Shown: positions 36,247 to 45,409, counted from the stretch's first letter. The stretch is 64,000 nucleotides of DNA from Maridesulfovibrio hydrothermalis AM13 = DSM 14728 (GCF_000331025.1 NC_020055.1:1105870-1169869); one strand, 5' to 3'. The notes: generated by a model not told the origin, from the sequence alone. Numbers and translations are program-made.

Positions 36247-38658
36247 TTACTTTTTACATTCAGCAAGGGTGGCCAGTTTTGCCAGTTCGGCAAGTCTGTC
36301 ATCAGCTTTACGGTAGATGGACCCTGTAGGAAATTTTCCTTTCGAGTTTTTGGTGCCCGCCTTGACTCCGGTCAGAATGTACATGGCTTCTTCAATCGTT
36401 TTGATAGGATAAATATGGAATTTACCCTGCTCGACCGCTTCAATCACATCATTTCTAAGCATGAGGTTTACCACATTATCAGCCGGAATGAGAACACCCT
36501 GCTTACCATTAAAGCCACGGCGGCGGCATACTTCGAAAAAACCTTCGATTTTGCGGTTAACGCCGCCGACAGCCATGATAGATCCGGACTGACTGACTGC
36601 GCCGGTGAAAGCGTAGTCAAATTTGATAGGGACGCCGGATATGCCGGAAAGCAGCGCAGCAAGCTCTGCTCCTGAAGCAGAATCACCTTCAATACCGGCA
36701 TAGCTCTGTTCGAAACAAAGGCTTCCGGTAAGCACGATGGGTTTGTCCTGAGCAAAAAGGCCCACCAGATAGCTTTTGATGATCATCATGCCTTTGGTGT
36801 GGATAGGGCCGCCCATGCGGGCTTCACGTTCAAGGTCAAGAATACCGCCGTGTCCAACACCGATTGTGCAGGAAATCTGATGGGGCAGCCCGAATTCATA
36901 GTCCCCGAAAAGGGTGACTGAAAGTCCGTTGGCTCTCCCCACTCCTTCTCCGGAAGTTTCAACTTTTATGACTTCCCGGTCATATTCAGTCATATATTCA
37001 TCTTCATAAAGATTGGAGCGGAAATTGCGCATGTCGATCGATTCTTCCAGAGCAGCAAGATCGACATCTTTTTTGCCGTCCAGCTTTGCAAGGGCGGAAG
37101 CCTCAACCATCATTTCCTTAACCAGCGGAATTCGCAGGGAAAGCCTTTTCTGGTCTTCCGCGAGTCTGCTGGAAAAATCAACAATTCTTGCAAGAGACTC
37201 CCGTTTAAAAGGAAGCAGGTCAGAGTCCTGAATAATTTTGCCCAAGACCTTTACAAAACGTTTAACATTGGCAGCATTGCGTTCGGCTGCAATCTGCATA
37301 TGGGCTTTGAGTTTGAAATATTTTCCGAAACGTTCATCATTATAGAGCAGCAATTCATATGTATCCTCAGAGCCGATCAAAATAACCGTCAGTTCCAGAG
37401 GGAGCGGTTCCGGTTCAATGGTCTTGGTTCTGATCTGATCACTTTCGCCCGGATCTTCGATCTTGGCCTGACCGGTACGCAGGGCGCGCAGCAGTCCTTC
37501 CCATGATGAGGGGGTGGTCAGAATATCATCGGCATATACTATAAGATAGCCGTGGTTGGCTTTATGGATTGCGCCGGCACGGATAAGAGTGAAGTCTGTA
37601 TAAAGAGCGCCCATTTCAGATTCACGTTCAATTGAACCCAGCAGGTTGAATGCCGTAGGGTGATCCGCCATGACCACTGGAGCACCTTTTGTTTCGCTGT
37701 TATCAACCAGCAGGTTGACTTCAAAACGGGAAAAAAGTTCCTCGACCGGAGAGGATTCAGGCAGTTGCAGACCTGGAATTCCGGATGACTGCTGCGGTTC
37801 CTTGGCCATGAAAAGGTCAATGTTATCGACTAGTTCCTCTTCAAGATCCTCAAGATAATCTTTTATCTTTTCAAACTGGTCAAATTCTTTATGAAGTGGC
37901 GCAAGAAGATCTTTGAGAAGTTCTTTGGCTGAATCCTGATGCAGCTTTCGCTCATCTTTCCGGAACCCCTCCTCTGTTTTACTTATGCGGCGTAAAATAG
38001 TTGTCACTTCCGCCAGCAGATCGTCTGCTGAGTTGCGCAAGGTCTTGCGCAGCTCAGGATCAAGGCGTTCGAATTCTTCATCTGTCAGGATGCGGCCTTC
38101 GATAAGCGGAATTAGAGTCAGCCCGCCGTGGTCATCTATTTCAAGGCTGAATCCTCTCTCTTTTGCAAGTTTTTCCATATCCGCAAAAAGGTCTTCACGT
38201 TCATCCTGAAAAGTCCTTGAAATACGTTCATGGGCCTTTACGTGAGGTTCACGTTCGAACCATGCTGGAAGCTGCTCTCTGATCTGGGAGACAGCATCGG
38301 ACATGGCTGTCTTGAATGCTTTACCTCTTCCGGCGGTAACGCAGACTGAAATGGGGTGATCCTGATGAGCGAAGTTATATAGATAGAGCTGATCCGGGGG
38401 AGTAGGCTGGCTGGCGGCCCGCAGAGTAAAATATTCGCGGACAAAATAGCTCCGCCCGAGGTTTGCGTCCCCTGAAAGATATAAATTATGGCAGGTTCCT
38501 TTTATGGCAAGAGCCATGCGGAAAGCCTGTAATGCTCTGGGCTGGAAAGGGTCATAATCCCCGATGGATTCAGGGATATCAGAGCTGGTTTCGAACTGAA
38601 TTTTTGCAGGGTCTTGCTTTGAACTCAGTCTGGTGAGAGATAATTCTTTTGCTGTCAT
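36247..38658 (-). CDS. Lon-family ATP-dependent protease (AAA_32/YcbZ-type)
   Basis: The 803-aa protein combines an unusual AAA ATPase with a C-terminal Lon peptidase. The protease dyad is Ser in EGDSASGAEL near residue 680 and Lys in VGGVNRKIEGFF near 722. The N-terminal P-loop is SGDANLGRSYF near residue 62, with Arg where Walker A has Lys, a feature seen in YcbZ-type relatives. A long coiled-coil insert (about 140-300) separates the parts of the ATPase. It differs from housekeeping LonA (no LAN domain) and lacks the membrane anchor of LonB. Probably a stress or regulatory protease. The ribosome site is weak (AGGAAA, 14 nt upstream). Confidence 0.9.
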   Translation of the reverse strand: MTAKELSLTRLSSKQDPAKIQFETSSDIPESIGDYDPFQPRALQAFRMALAIKGTCHNLYLSGDANLGRSYFVREYFTLRAASQPTPPDQLYLYNFAHQDHPISVCVTAGRGKAFKTAMSDAVSQIREQLPAWFEREPHVKAHERISRTFQDEREDLFADMEKLAKERGFSLEIDDHGGLTLIPLIEGRILTDEEFERLDPELRKTLRNSADDLLAEVTTILRRISKTEEGFRKDERKLHQDSAKELLKDLLAPLHKEFDQFEKIKDYLEDLEEELVDNIDLFMAKEPQQSSGIPGLQLPESSPVEELFSRFEVNLLVDNSETKGAPVVMADHPTAFNLLGSIERESEMGALYTDFTLIRAGAIHKANHGYLIVYADDILTTPSSWEGLLRALRTGQAKIEDPGESDQIRTKTIEPEPLPLELTVILIGSEDTYELLLYNDERFGKYFKLKAHMQIAAERNAANVKRFVKVLGKIIQDSDLLPFKRESLARIVDFSSRLAEDQKRLSLRIPLVKEMMVEASALAKLDGKKDVDLAALEESIDMRNFRSNLYEDEYMTEYDREVIKVETSGEGVGRANGLSVTLFGDYEFGLPHQISCTIGVGHGGILDLEREARMGGPIHTKGMMIIKSYLVGLFAQDKPIVLTGSLCFEQSYAGIEGDSASGAELAALLSGISGVPIKFDYAFTGAVSQSGSIMAVGGVNRKIEGFFEVCRRRGFNGKQGVLIPADNVVNLMLRNDVIEAVEQGKFHIYPIKTIEEAMYILTGVKAGTKNSKGKFPTGSIYRKADDRLAELAKLATLAECKK

Positions 38659-39054
38659 GTGTGCTTAAAATTTCCTGTATTTGAAAAAATGATGCGATTT
38701 GTTTTTTATATACTTACTTGGTTAAGTTAAAATTGTCACTCTGCCTTGAGTCAGCTTTTTTTTAAAATAAAGGGTGAGGAACGGGGAAAAATGTGGCAAC
38801 TGGAAATCATGATTTTGCTACAGCCAAGATTGATTGTGAAAATTTTTACAAAATAAATTATCCTGTTATTAAGGGTGATTGTCAGATTAAAAAAAGAAAT
38901 TAAAGGCTGAATGCGCATTCAAAAAGAAATTTTGAGTTGCACAGATGGACGCTTAGGGATATGACTTTCATGTGTTTTTAAGTTGCGAGGTGTATTCATC
39001 GGCTGGACATTGAATAAATTTCAGTAAAATTAGAGGGTATGGATCAAGAATCCG
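38659..39054. other. Gene-free divergent region between the protease and the atp genes
   Basis: About 400 bases without a supported ORF. It holds a 12-bp palindrome, AAATCATGATTT (38804-38815), of unknown role and must contain the protease promoter. Confidence 0.4.
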
Positions 39055-39110
39055 TTGACTCTGGTTTGATGATTGTGCTAGACGAAACTCACTTGTGAAG
39101 GTTTGCGCAA
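39055..39110 (+). promoter_or_regulatory. atp promoter with Rex-like operator
   Basis: TTGACT (39055-39060) and an extended -10 TG-C-TAGACG (39076-39084) form a probable promoter. Directly downstream lies TTGTGAA-GGTT-TGCGCAA (39093-39110), which matches 12 of 14 arm positions of the Rex consensus TTGTGAA-N4-TTCACAA. The rex gene follows the atp cluster. Rex would block transcription from this site at low NADH/NAD. Confidence 0.5.
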
Positions 39111-39162
39111 AGTCTGCTTTGCGCACCAAGTCCATCCTGCATTTTATAGGACAAGTGGAAAA

Positions 39163-39432
39163 ATGCTCTTTTTTAAAGGGAACAAAGAGGCTCTAGATCT
39201 GCTCGGCAATGCTGCAACGATCGGGACTCACATGGTTGTCTCTACATTTGTAGGAATGGGTATCGGGTGGTATCTCGATAAGTGGCTGGGTACGAAGCCT
39301 TGGCTTCTGCTTGTTTTCTTGTGTTTCGGGATCGCTGCCGGCTTCAAGAATGTGTATGAAGAAGTGCAGCGTATTCAGAAAAAGGACCAGGGGAAAGGTT
39401 CGGTAAGCAATGAAGATAAATCAGAAGATTGA
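39163..39432 (+). CDS. AtpZ/AtpI-like membrane protein of the ATP synthase cluster
   Basis: The 90-aa protein has two TM helices (about residues 18-40 and 46-66) with the motif GMGIGWYLDKWLGTKPW, typical of AtpZ/AtpI-family proteins that precede F0 genes and assist c-ring assembly or cation supply. An apparent frame from a TTG at 39103 overlaps the Rex-like site and is rejected; the ATG at 39163 begins at the expected position. The next gene overlaps its 3' end by 23 nt. Confidence 0.88.
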   Translation: MLFFKGNKEALDLLGNAATIGTHMVVSTFVGMGIGWYLDKWLGTKPWLLLVFLCFGIAAGFKNVYEEVQRIQKKDQGKGSVSNEDKSED

Positions 39433-39829
39433 ATCATTCCTCCACAGGCGGGGCTTTACTCATCCGGACGTACGTAGTTTGGTACGCAATCAGTTGTATC
39501 TTACTGCCGGAACATGTCTTTTCGCTGCTGTAGCCTTCGGGTTTGCCCAATGGGCACTGGCTTTGGCAGCCGGGACCGTTCTGATTACGTTCAATTTCTG
39601 GTCGCTGGCTAAATTCGGTCAGCATCTGGCGTATATGCGCAAGGGTGCTTTGGTACCTTTGCTGATTCGCTTCTACGGCCGCCTTATTTTAACCGGGTTA
39701 GTTCTGTATGGGCTTATAGTCTGGGGACAATGCTCGATTTATGCTCTTCTGGCGGGGCTTAGCACAGTAGTTGTGAATGCGATATTTTGGGGCGTAGCCG
39801 GATTTCGGCAAAAAGTGAAGGAGGCATAG
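39410..39829 (+). CDS. ATP synthase subunit I (AtpI family)
   Basis: The 139-aa membrane protein has four predicted TM helices (about 30-48, 50-68, 84-104 and 108-128). It occupies the AtpI position just before atpB, and the family is thought to help c-ring assembly. Sequence conservation is low, so assignment rests mainly on topology and position. An AAGG-like ribosome site precedes the ATG inside the upstream gene, and atpB starts 4 nt after the stop. Confidence 0.8.
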   Translation: MKINQKIESFLHRRGFTHPDVRSLVRNQLYLTAGTCLFAAVAFGFAQWALALAAGTVLITFNFWSLAKFGQHLAYMRKGALVPLLIRFYGRLILTGLVLYGLIVWGQCSIYALLAGLSTVVVNAIFWGVAGFRQKVKEA

Positions 39830-39833
39830 GATC

Positions 39834-40520
39834 ATGGCTGGAGGATTACCACATCCATTAATTATAATGAATGAGTTGAACCATGCGCTGGGAACTCATA
39901 TTCCCATCCATGTATGGTATACATGGACAGCAATGCTCATTCTGTTTGTCTGCGGTGCCCTCATATCGAGGAAACTCAGTCTGGTTCCAGGGGGACTGCA
40001 AAATCTGGCCGAGATAATTATCGGCGGACTTGAAGATTTTGTAGTTACGAATATCGGTGAAGGTGGACGTAAAGTTTTTCCTTTCATGTGTACCCTCTTT
40101 GTTTTCATTCTGGTTATGAACCTTTTGGGCCTTGTCCCCGGTTGTGACGCTCCTACTGCGAACGTCAATACAAACGCGGCAATGGCTGTTTGTACTTTTC
40201 TTTACTACAACTACATCGGGATCAAGATTCACGGTGCCGGTTACATCAAACACTTTATGGGGCCTATTCCGGCACTCGCACCTTTGATGTTGATCATTGA
40301 ACTTGTTTCTCACATCTCCCGTCCGCTTTCGCTTACACTGCGTCTGTTCGGTAACATCCGGGGTGAGGAAATTGTTCTGGTACTTCTGTTCCTGCTTGCA
40401 CCTGTAGTTTCTACCTTGCCCATGTACTTCTTGTTCATGCTGGCTAAGATCATCCAGGCTTTCATCTTCTTCATGCTTACCATGATTTACCTGAAAGGAT
40501 CTCTGGAACACGCTCATTAA
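39834..40520 (+). CDS. atpB: ATP synthase F0 subunit a
   Basis: Subunit a forms the ion half-channels next to the c-ring. The 228-aa protein has five to six TM helices and the essential Arg in [14 protein letters not shown] near residue 160, with the terminal helix block [22 protein letters not shown] carrying Gln and the usual C-terminal motif. AGGAGG lies 9 nt before the ATG. It is preceded by two AtpI-like genes and followed 72 nt later by atpE. The b, delta and F1 genes are not in this window, consistent with the split atp clusters known in Desulfovibrio. Confidence 0.97.
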   Translation: MAGGLPHPLIIMNELNHALGTHIPIHVWYTWTAMLILFVCGALISRKLSLVPGGLQNLAEIIIGGLEDFVVTNIGEGGRKVFPFMCTLFVFILVMNLLGLVPGCDAPTANVNTNAAMAVCTFLYYNYIGIKIHGAGYIKHFMGPIPALAPLMLIIELVSHISRPLSLTLRLFGNIRGEEIVLVLLFLLAPVVSTLPMYFLFMLAKIIQAFIFFMLTMIYLKGSLEHAH

Positions 40521-40565
40521 AAAATGGGCAACTAATCTTGGGGAAATGGTCGTACGACCGCTTAA

Positions 40566-40916
<351 letters not shown>

Positions 40917-40938
40917 TTTTCAGGGTTTGGAAATATTT

Positions 40939-40968
40939 AAAGGAGGTCCTCGGACCTCCTTTTTTTTT
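40939..40968 (+). terminator. Terminator of the atp cluster
   Basis: AAAGGAGGTCC and GGACCTCCTTT pair with a tiny loop, followed by a long T run. The stem contains an anti-Shine-Dalgarno-like GGAGG. Confidence 0.92.
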
Positions 40969-41149
40969 AAGAAACCGAAGATTTGTTAATTTTTTCACAT
41001 ACTTTCATATCTGTCGCGGGGGTGAGCGGATATAAAGGCTATAATGCCCTGCATAAATTAATTATTTTGTGTTTATGGGGTAGCCGAAAGTACGGGTTTT
41101 GGTGTATATAAGTTTTAGATGGAAGGTGGCGGAAACGGGCTAATCTGAC

Positions 41150-41170
41150 TATAATTTCCAGTTGCTGGAA
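41150..41170 (+). promoter_or_regulatory. rex promoter -10 with adjoining palindrome
   Basis: A perfect TATAAT (41150-41155) is followed at once by the inverted repeat TTCCAG-TTG-CTGGAA (41156-41170), which would cover the transcription start. No good -35 box is visible. Confidence 0.5.
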
Positions 41171-41178
41171 AGTTGGAT

Positions 41179-41215
41179 TTGCAAGATCTGGTAGTGGGCA
41201 CCATTTATCTTGCAA
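41179..41215 (+). promoter_or_regulatory. 9-bp inverted repeat in the rex leader
   Basis: TTGCAAGAT (41179-41187) and ATCTTGCAA (41207-41215) are exact inverted copies around a 19-nt centre that itself contains GGT...ACC. It lies 61 nt before the rex start and could be an operator or an mRNA hairpin. Confidence 0.5.
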
Positions 41216-41275
41216 CCTGAAACTACCAACCTTTACTTTTCATGCTGTTAGTAGCGTGAGGAATAGGGAACTAAA

Positions 41276-41905
41276 GTGAAAACCCAGAATATCCCCAAAG
41301 CGACCATTAAAAGGCTCGCAGTTTACATACAAGTACTGACTGGACTCAAACGCGACGGTGTGGAAGTTATTTCTTCGGAAAAGCTTGCCCGGGCTTGTTC
41401 AGTCAACCCCTCACAGATTCGTAAAGATCTGGCATATTTCGGTGAGTTCGGAGTGCGCGGTGTAGGTTATTACGTGCATGAACTTATCTCATCAATCAAG
41501 CAGTCTCTGGGAGTCGATAGAGTCTGGGGTTGCGCGCTTGTGGGCGTTGGTAACCTCGGGCGTGCGCTCTTAAGGCATAAGGAATTTGCCTTGCGCGGAT
41601 TTTCCATCCGGGCTGCTTTCGATTGTGATCCATACAAAATCGGTGAAATAGTTTCGGGACTTGAAGTCGTTTGCACTCGTCAACTAAAAGGACGGGTAGA
41701 CGAATTGGGACTTGAAATTGGAATTATTACCACGCCTCCCGAACGGGCGCAGCGCGCTGCAAACTATCTTGTTGAGGGCGGTATTAAAGGTATTGTCAAT
41801 TTTGCTCAGGCAAGAATTGAAGTGCCTAAAGAAGTGCCAGTTGAGTACGTTGATTTTACACATCATTTCTATTCAGTCGCATTTAATATTAGTTCCGCAG
41901 ACTAA
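41276..41905 (+). CDS. rex: Redox-sensing transcriptional repressor Rex
   Basis: Rex senses the NADH/NAD ratio; NADH releases it from DNA. The 209-aa protein has an N-terminal winged HTH (residues 1-80, with SEKLARACSVNPSQIRKDL) and a Rossmann domain with GVGNLGRAL near 93, followed by the C-terminal helix EYVDFTHHFYSVAF that swaps between subunits. The start is GTG with AGGGA 6-7 nt upstream. In Desulfovibrio rex follows atpE (established for D. vulgaris, from memory), as here, and a Rex-like site lies at the atp promoter. Its leader carries two inverted repeats. Confidence 0.96.
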   Translation: MKTQNIPKATIKRLAVYIQVLTGLKRDGVEVISSEKLARACSVNPSQIRKDLAYFGEFGVRGVGYYVHELISSIKQSLGVDRVWGCALVGVGNLGRALLRHKEFALRGFSIRAAFDCDPYKIGEIVSGLEVVCTRQLKGRVDELGLEIGIITTPPERAQRAANYLVEGGIKGIVNFAQARIEVPKEVPVEYVDFTHHFYSVAFNISSAD

Positions 41906-41925
41906 ATTCCAGCTTATTATAAAAT

Positions 41926-41965
41926 AAAAACAGGGCCGCAATTTAATGAATTGCGGCCTGTTTTT
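41926..41965. terminator. Bidirectional terminator (rex and the sigma54 activator gene)
   Basis: AAAAACAGGGCCGCAATT and AATTGCGGCCTGTTTTT pair with a single-base bulge, with A and T tails on either side. Confidence 0.85.
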
Positions 41966-41979
41966 ATTTGTAAACAATA

Positions 41980-43461
41980 CTACTTAAGAATGAATTCCTT
42001 TTTGATTTTATGCTTTTTGAGAAGTGCATATATCCTTGAAACAGAGAGTCCTGATAGCTTAGCGGCTTTTCCCATATTTGCTTTGCATTGCATGAGAAGA
42101 CTTTCTAAGTACAATTTTTCAGCTTGGATTAAAGCCTGCTCCCGATATTCTTTAAGAGGCGGAAATTTTTGTTCATCAGGCGTTTGATAGGTAGGAATGG
42201 CTATTTCCGTGGCACTGCCGGAGCTTTTGCCGCGTCTTAACTTGTTGCCCTGAATAACGGTTAGAGTATTTCTCGTTTCCTGTTTAGGTAGAACCGCTGC
42301 TTGAGCCGCTGCGACTCGTAATCTCAGCGGAAGGTGGATCGGCAGGAATTCACCCGCTTCCGGGTTGGATGTAAATACCTGTTCAAGCACGTTAAAAAGC
42401 TCACGTACATTGCCCGGCCATGAAAATGATTTTAAAGCATCAAGAAATTCATCGGAAACCGCAATAGGTGTGGTGTTAAAGTCGACAGCCAGTTTATTGA
42501 GATAGTAGCGGGAGAGTCTGCGGATATCATTTCCGCGCTGACGAAGCGGTGGAAGCTCAATAGTAAAGGCTTGTAGGCGGTAAAGCAGATCTTGTCTGAA
42601 CCGGCCGTTTTGCACAAGAGCATCAAGGTCCCGATTGGTTGCAGCGACCAGTCTGAAGTCGCTTTTCAGTTCTTCATGTCCACCTACAGGGCGATATGTA
42701 TGCTCCTGCAAAACTCTTAAAAAAGATTTTTGGATGTGCAGCGGCAGCTCTCCTACTTCATCCAGAAATAAGGTTCCACCGTCAGCCTTTGCTATTAAGC
42801 CCTGCTGGTTTTTATCCGCACTGGTAAAAGCTCCCCTTTCATGCCCGAAAAGCATAGATTCAACGAGATTTTCAGGGATAGAGGCGCAGTCGACAATGAT
42901 AAACGGACCGCCGCGGCGAGAACTGTTATCATGTACAGCTCTTGCGAAAAGTTCTTTGCCGGTCCCTGTTTCGCCTAGAATGAGAACACCTACGTGGCTT
43001 TCAGCAGCTTTTGCAGCCTGACTGAGGCAGCGAATGATAGGGTTAGAGCGTCCTACAATATTATGGTGACCAAGTTTAGGGCGGGAGGCTTGTTTTTCGC
43101 TTCGGTATTGCAGCACCCTTCGCATGTGCAGCATATACTCCTGCGGGCTGGCTGGTTTCGAAATATAATCCCATGCACCTGAATTGATGGCAAGTTCTGC
43201 TCCCTTGGAATCACCTTTTCCTGTAATAATTACAACTTCAGGCGGGTTACGGAGCTGTTGAAGTTCAGACAGAGCATCGAGTCCGTTTCCATCTGGAAGT
43301 ACAACATCAAGAAAAACGACATCAAACCGTTCTTCGCGCGCTAAATCCATGCCTTCCTTAAGGGTCAGTGCATTTTCGCTGCTGTGCTTAAGCTCCTTGG
43401 CAATGGTGATTAATAGTTCACCGATAAAAGGGTCATCATCAATTATTAAAACTTTGGCCAT
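41980..43461 (-). CDS. Sigma54-dependent response regulator with GAFTSA loop
   Basis: The 493-aa activator has a receiver (phospho-acceptor Asp52 in FLDVVLP; Lys in YISKPA), then AAA+ with Walker A LGETGTGKE and Walker B GTLFLDEVGEL, and a C-terminal HTH (MGKAAKLSGLSVSRIYALLK). The sigma54-contact loop reads GAFTSA instead of GAFTGA. A Pro/Gln-rich linker of about 70 residues separates AAA+ and HTH. The first codon of the open frame is TTG; the ATG at 43461 is taken as start. No kinase gene adjoins it, so it is an orphan regulator. Targets are unknown. Confidence 0.92.
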   Translation of the reverse strand: MAKVLIIDDDPFIGELLITIAKELKHSSENALTLKEGMDLAREERFDVVFLDVVLPDGNGLDALSELQQLRNPPEVVIITGKGDSKGAELAINSGAWDYISKPASPQEYMLHMRRVLQYRSEKQASRPKLGHHNIVGRSNPIIRCLSQAAKAAESHVGVLILGETGTGKELFARAVHDNSSRRGGPFIIVDCASIPENLVESMLFGHERGAFTSADKNQQGLIAKADGGTLFLDEVGELPLHIQKSFLRVLQEHTYRPVGGHEELKSDFRLVAATNRDLDALVQNGRFRQDLLYRLQAFTIELPPLRQRGNDIRRLSRYYLNKLAVDFNTTPIAVSDEFLDALKSFSWPGNVRELFNVLEQVFTSNPEAGEFLPIHLPLRLRVAAAQAAVLPKQETRNTLTVIQGNKLRRGKSSGSATEIAIPTYQTPDEQKFPPLKEYREQALIQAEKLYLESLLMQCKANMGKAAKLSGLSVSRIYALLKKHKIKKEFILK

Positions 43462-43536
43462 CAAATATACCGTATGTTCAAATTGTAAATAAAATATAGG
43501 TTCCTACTCATTCCTATAAGCAGTTGAGCATAGCTT

Positions 43537-44709
43537 TTATTCAGAGGCAACCTTTTTCCGTTCAGTTTTAAGTAGAAACGGTATGCCTGTAAGGCTGAAT
43601 AGGGTTATCCATATTCTTTGCATCAAATAAATAGATGCACCGGCTGAGACTGCACTGTTTGAAACAAGTGAAAGAAGTGTTTCAAATGCAGCCTCATTTA
43701 CTCCCAGACCGGCAGCAGGAGCAGGGATAATTCCAGCAAGAAATGTGAGCGGGGCAGCGAAAAATATTTCATTGAAATCAGGCAGTGCAGGCAGATTCAG
43801 GGATTGTGAAAAAAGATAAAGTGAAAGAATAAAACAAAGATGCTGCACACCGGTTATTAATACGGTCTTGAAAAGAACTGCCGGACATTTGCGATAAATA
43901 AGCAATGCTGAAGTGAATTCACCGATTTTGATGCCTGTTTTACTTTTGCTGAAAAATTTACGGTAAATCAAACCGTCTATCAATAGTTCCGGAGCGATAA
44001 AAGGGGCCAGTAAGGCGGCAGATGACACTCCGAAAAGTACAGGTCCTATCTGATTTGTAATGAAGGAAGAATAATCTCCAAAGCAGATCAGCGCGGCAAG
44101 AAACGGAAAAATAAGACCTGTAAATACAGCATTTTTCCTGCCTGAAATAAGGGCCATATATCCCAGAAAAAAGCATAACCACAAGCCGCAGAGCAGTGCC
44201 AGTAAAGGCGCAGCTATGACACGCAAAACAGCCGATGATTCAACCAGTTGCCAGTTAACAGCCATACCTGCGGCTGCGAGCATAAACAGTCCCATAGTGC
44301 CGATGAAGCGGTCAACCATAATTGCCGCGCCAACTTTGTTTCCATCTCCGGTTTTTCTGACTGTATAAACAAACCGGGCGACATCTCCACTGGCCGGTCC
44401 GAGTACGCATTGAGTAAAAAAATACATAACTGCGCTTATTTTAAGTCCGTCGATTAAGCTCAGATGCGCCCCGCATCCCCGTAGCAGCATAATGTAACGC
44501 ACAGCACTCAAACAAAGTCCGAATAGCAGAATCGATACGGCTCCGCAAAAGGATGGAAGCATTGCAGCAGGAACTGAAAGGTAGTCCAGCCTAATGCTGC
44601 CTGATCTGATCAGCCAGAAGATAAGGCCGGCTGCCAGTGAAAGTTTAAGTATATTGGATAATGCAGCAGAGCGTTTATCCTGCTTTGGGTCAGGGTAGTT
44701 CAAATTCAT
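43537..44709 (-). CDS. Flippase-like / lysylphosphatidylglycerol-synthase-TM family membrane protein
   Basis: The approximately 390-aa polytopic membrane protein (about 8 TM segments) carries the family-like motif ASGDVARFVYTVRKTG near residue 103 and AGIIPAPAAGLGVNEAAF near 340. The family includes putative lipid flippases and the membrane part of aminoacyl-phosphatidylglycerol synthases, and the exact role is not settled. The frame opens 44 codons earlier but without conserved sequence. At ATG 44709 the AGGAG touches the start; a TTG at 44703 has it 6 nt away, so the true start may be that TTG. It faces away from marR. Confidence 0.78.
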   Translation of the reverse strand: MNLNYPDPKQDKRSAALSNILKLSLAAGLIFWLIRSGSIRLDYLSVPAAMLPSFCGAVSILLFGLCLSAVRYIMLLRGCGAHLSLIDGLKISAVMYFFTQCVLGPASGDVARFVYTVRKTGDGNKVGAAIMVDRFIGTMGLFMLAAAGMAVNWQLVESSAVLRVIAAPLLALLCGLWLCFFLGYMALISGRKNAVFTGLIFPFLAALICFGDYSSFITNQIGPVLFGVSSAALLAPFIAPELLIDGLIYRKFFSKSKTGIKIGEFTSALLIYRKCPAVLFKTVLITGVQHLCFILSLYLFSQSLNLPALPDFNEIFFAAPLTFLAGIIPAPAAGLGVNEAAFETLLSLVSNSAVSAGASIYLMQRIWITLFSLTGIPFLLKTERKKVASE

Positions 44710-44834
44710 CTCCTGATGATATATTTGTTGCCTTCTCTTACAAACAATAGCTCTCAGACGCAAATTGAACTGCGAAGCGGTTTTATAGCTGCCTGTCTGG
44801 TTAACCCTGATTGCAGTTGTATCTTTTACCCTGC

Positions 44835-44904
44835 TTGACAATATGTCGCTTCCGATGATAGTTGCTTAGGCAACAGTTGTTGTGACAACAATTGCCTAAG
44901 CAAC
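44835..44904 (+). promoter_or_regulatory. marR promoter and triple palindromic operator
   Basis: TTGACA (44835-44840) lies upstream of GATAGT (44857-44862). Three palindromes follow in order: TTGCTTAGGCAA (44862-44873), TTGTTGTGACAACAA (44877-44891) and TTGCCTAAGCAA (44892-44903). The outer two are exact inverse copies, so the whole block is also one large inverted repeat (GTTGCTTAGGCAA with TTGCCTAAGCAAC). The ribosome site GGAG starts at 44905, directly after it. TTGC-N4-GCAA is typical of MarR operators. Confidence 0.8.
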
Positions 44905-44913
44905 GGAGAAGCC

Positions 44914-45369
44914 GTGGATAAAAAATTATTATTCGGATTCATGACCAGCCAGATGGTCAGGTTACATAAGTTTATCTTAGCAGAAAAATTGGATAAATTT
45001 GGAATTACTTACGGGCAGATCGGCTTTATCATGCAGGCGGTCAGACATCCGGGCAGAACGCAGGATGAACTTTCAATGGTTCTTAGTGTTGATAAAGGGG
45101 CTGCAGCCAGAGCAATTGCCAAACTTGAGAAAGCAGGTTTCCTTTACCGAAAAGAAAATATTGAGAATCGCAGGCAAAAATTGGTTTATGCCACTGATCT
45201 GGGTGAAAGTGTTAAGAAAGATCTCCGCACGGCATTAAACAGCTCGAATGAAGACATGCTTTCAGGTCTTGATAATGATGAACAGAGGCAGCTGTTTGAG
45301 TTAATGACAAAGGTCATTGATACAAGCAGAGAGAAACTCGGGATGCCTGAAGTCTGGGATCTTTTATAA
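44914..45369 (+). CDS. MarR-family repressor
   Basis: The 151-aa winged-helix protein has the MarR fold: N-terminal dimerisation helix, wHTH (residues about 52-90: TQDELSMVLSVDKGAAARAI), a beta-wing with R-N-R-R-Q-K (KENIENRRQKLVYAT), and a C-terminal dimerisation helix. GTG start with GGAG 5 nt upstream. It is the first gene of marR-MFS-rsmG on the plus strand, and operator palindromes cover its promoter, so auto-repression and control of the exporter are very likely. The inducing ligand is unknown, probably a toxic compound or phenolic. Confidence 0.93.
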   Translation: MDKKLLFGFMTSQMVRLHKFILAEKLDKFGITYGQIGFIMQAVRHPGRTQDELSMVLSVDKGAAARAIAKLEKAGFLYRKENIENRRQKLVYATDLGESVKKDLRTALNSSNEDMLSGLDNDEQRQLFELMTKVIDTSREKLGMPEVWDLL

Positions 45370-45409
45370 AAATTCAGCTCCGGATCAAATTTGATTTTTA
45401 GAGGCCGTT

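Noticed and set aside
39103-39162. TTG start for the first atp gene
   Set aside because: It overlaps the Rex-like site and lacks a ribosome site; the ATG at 39163 fits the family.
41189-41214. Possible sigma54 -24/-12 promoter (GGCAC...TTGC) before rex
   Set aside because: The GG and GC elements are 13 nt apart instead of 10.
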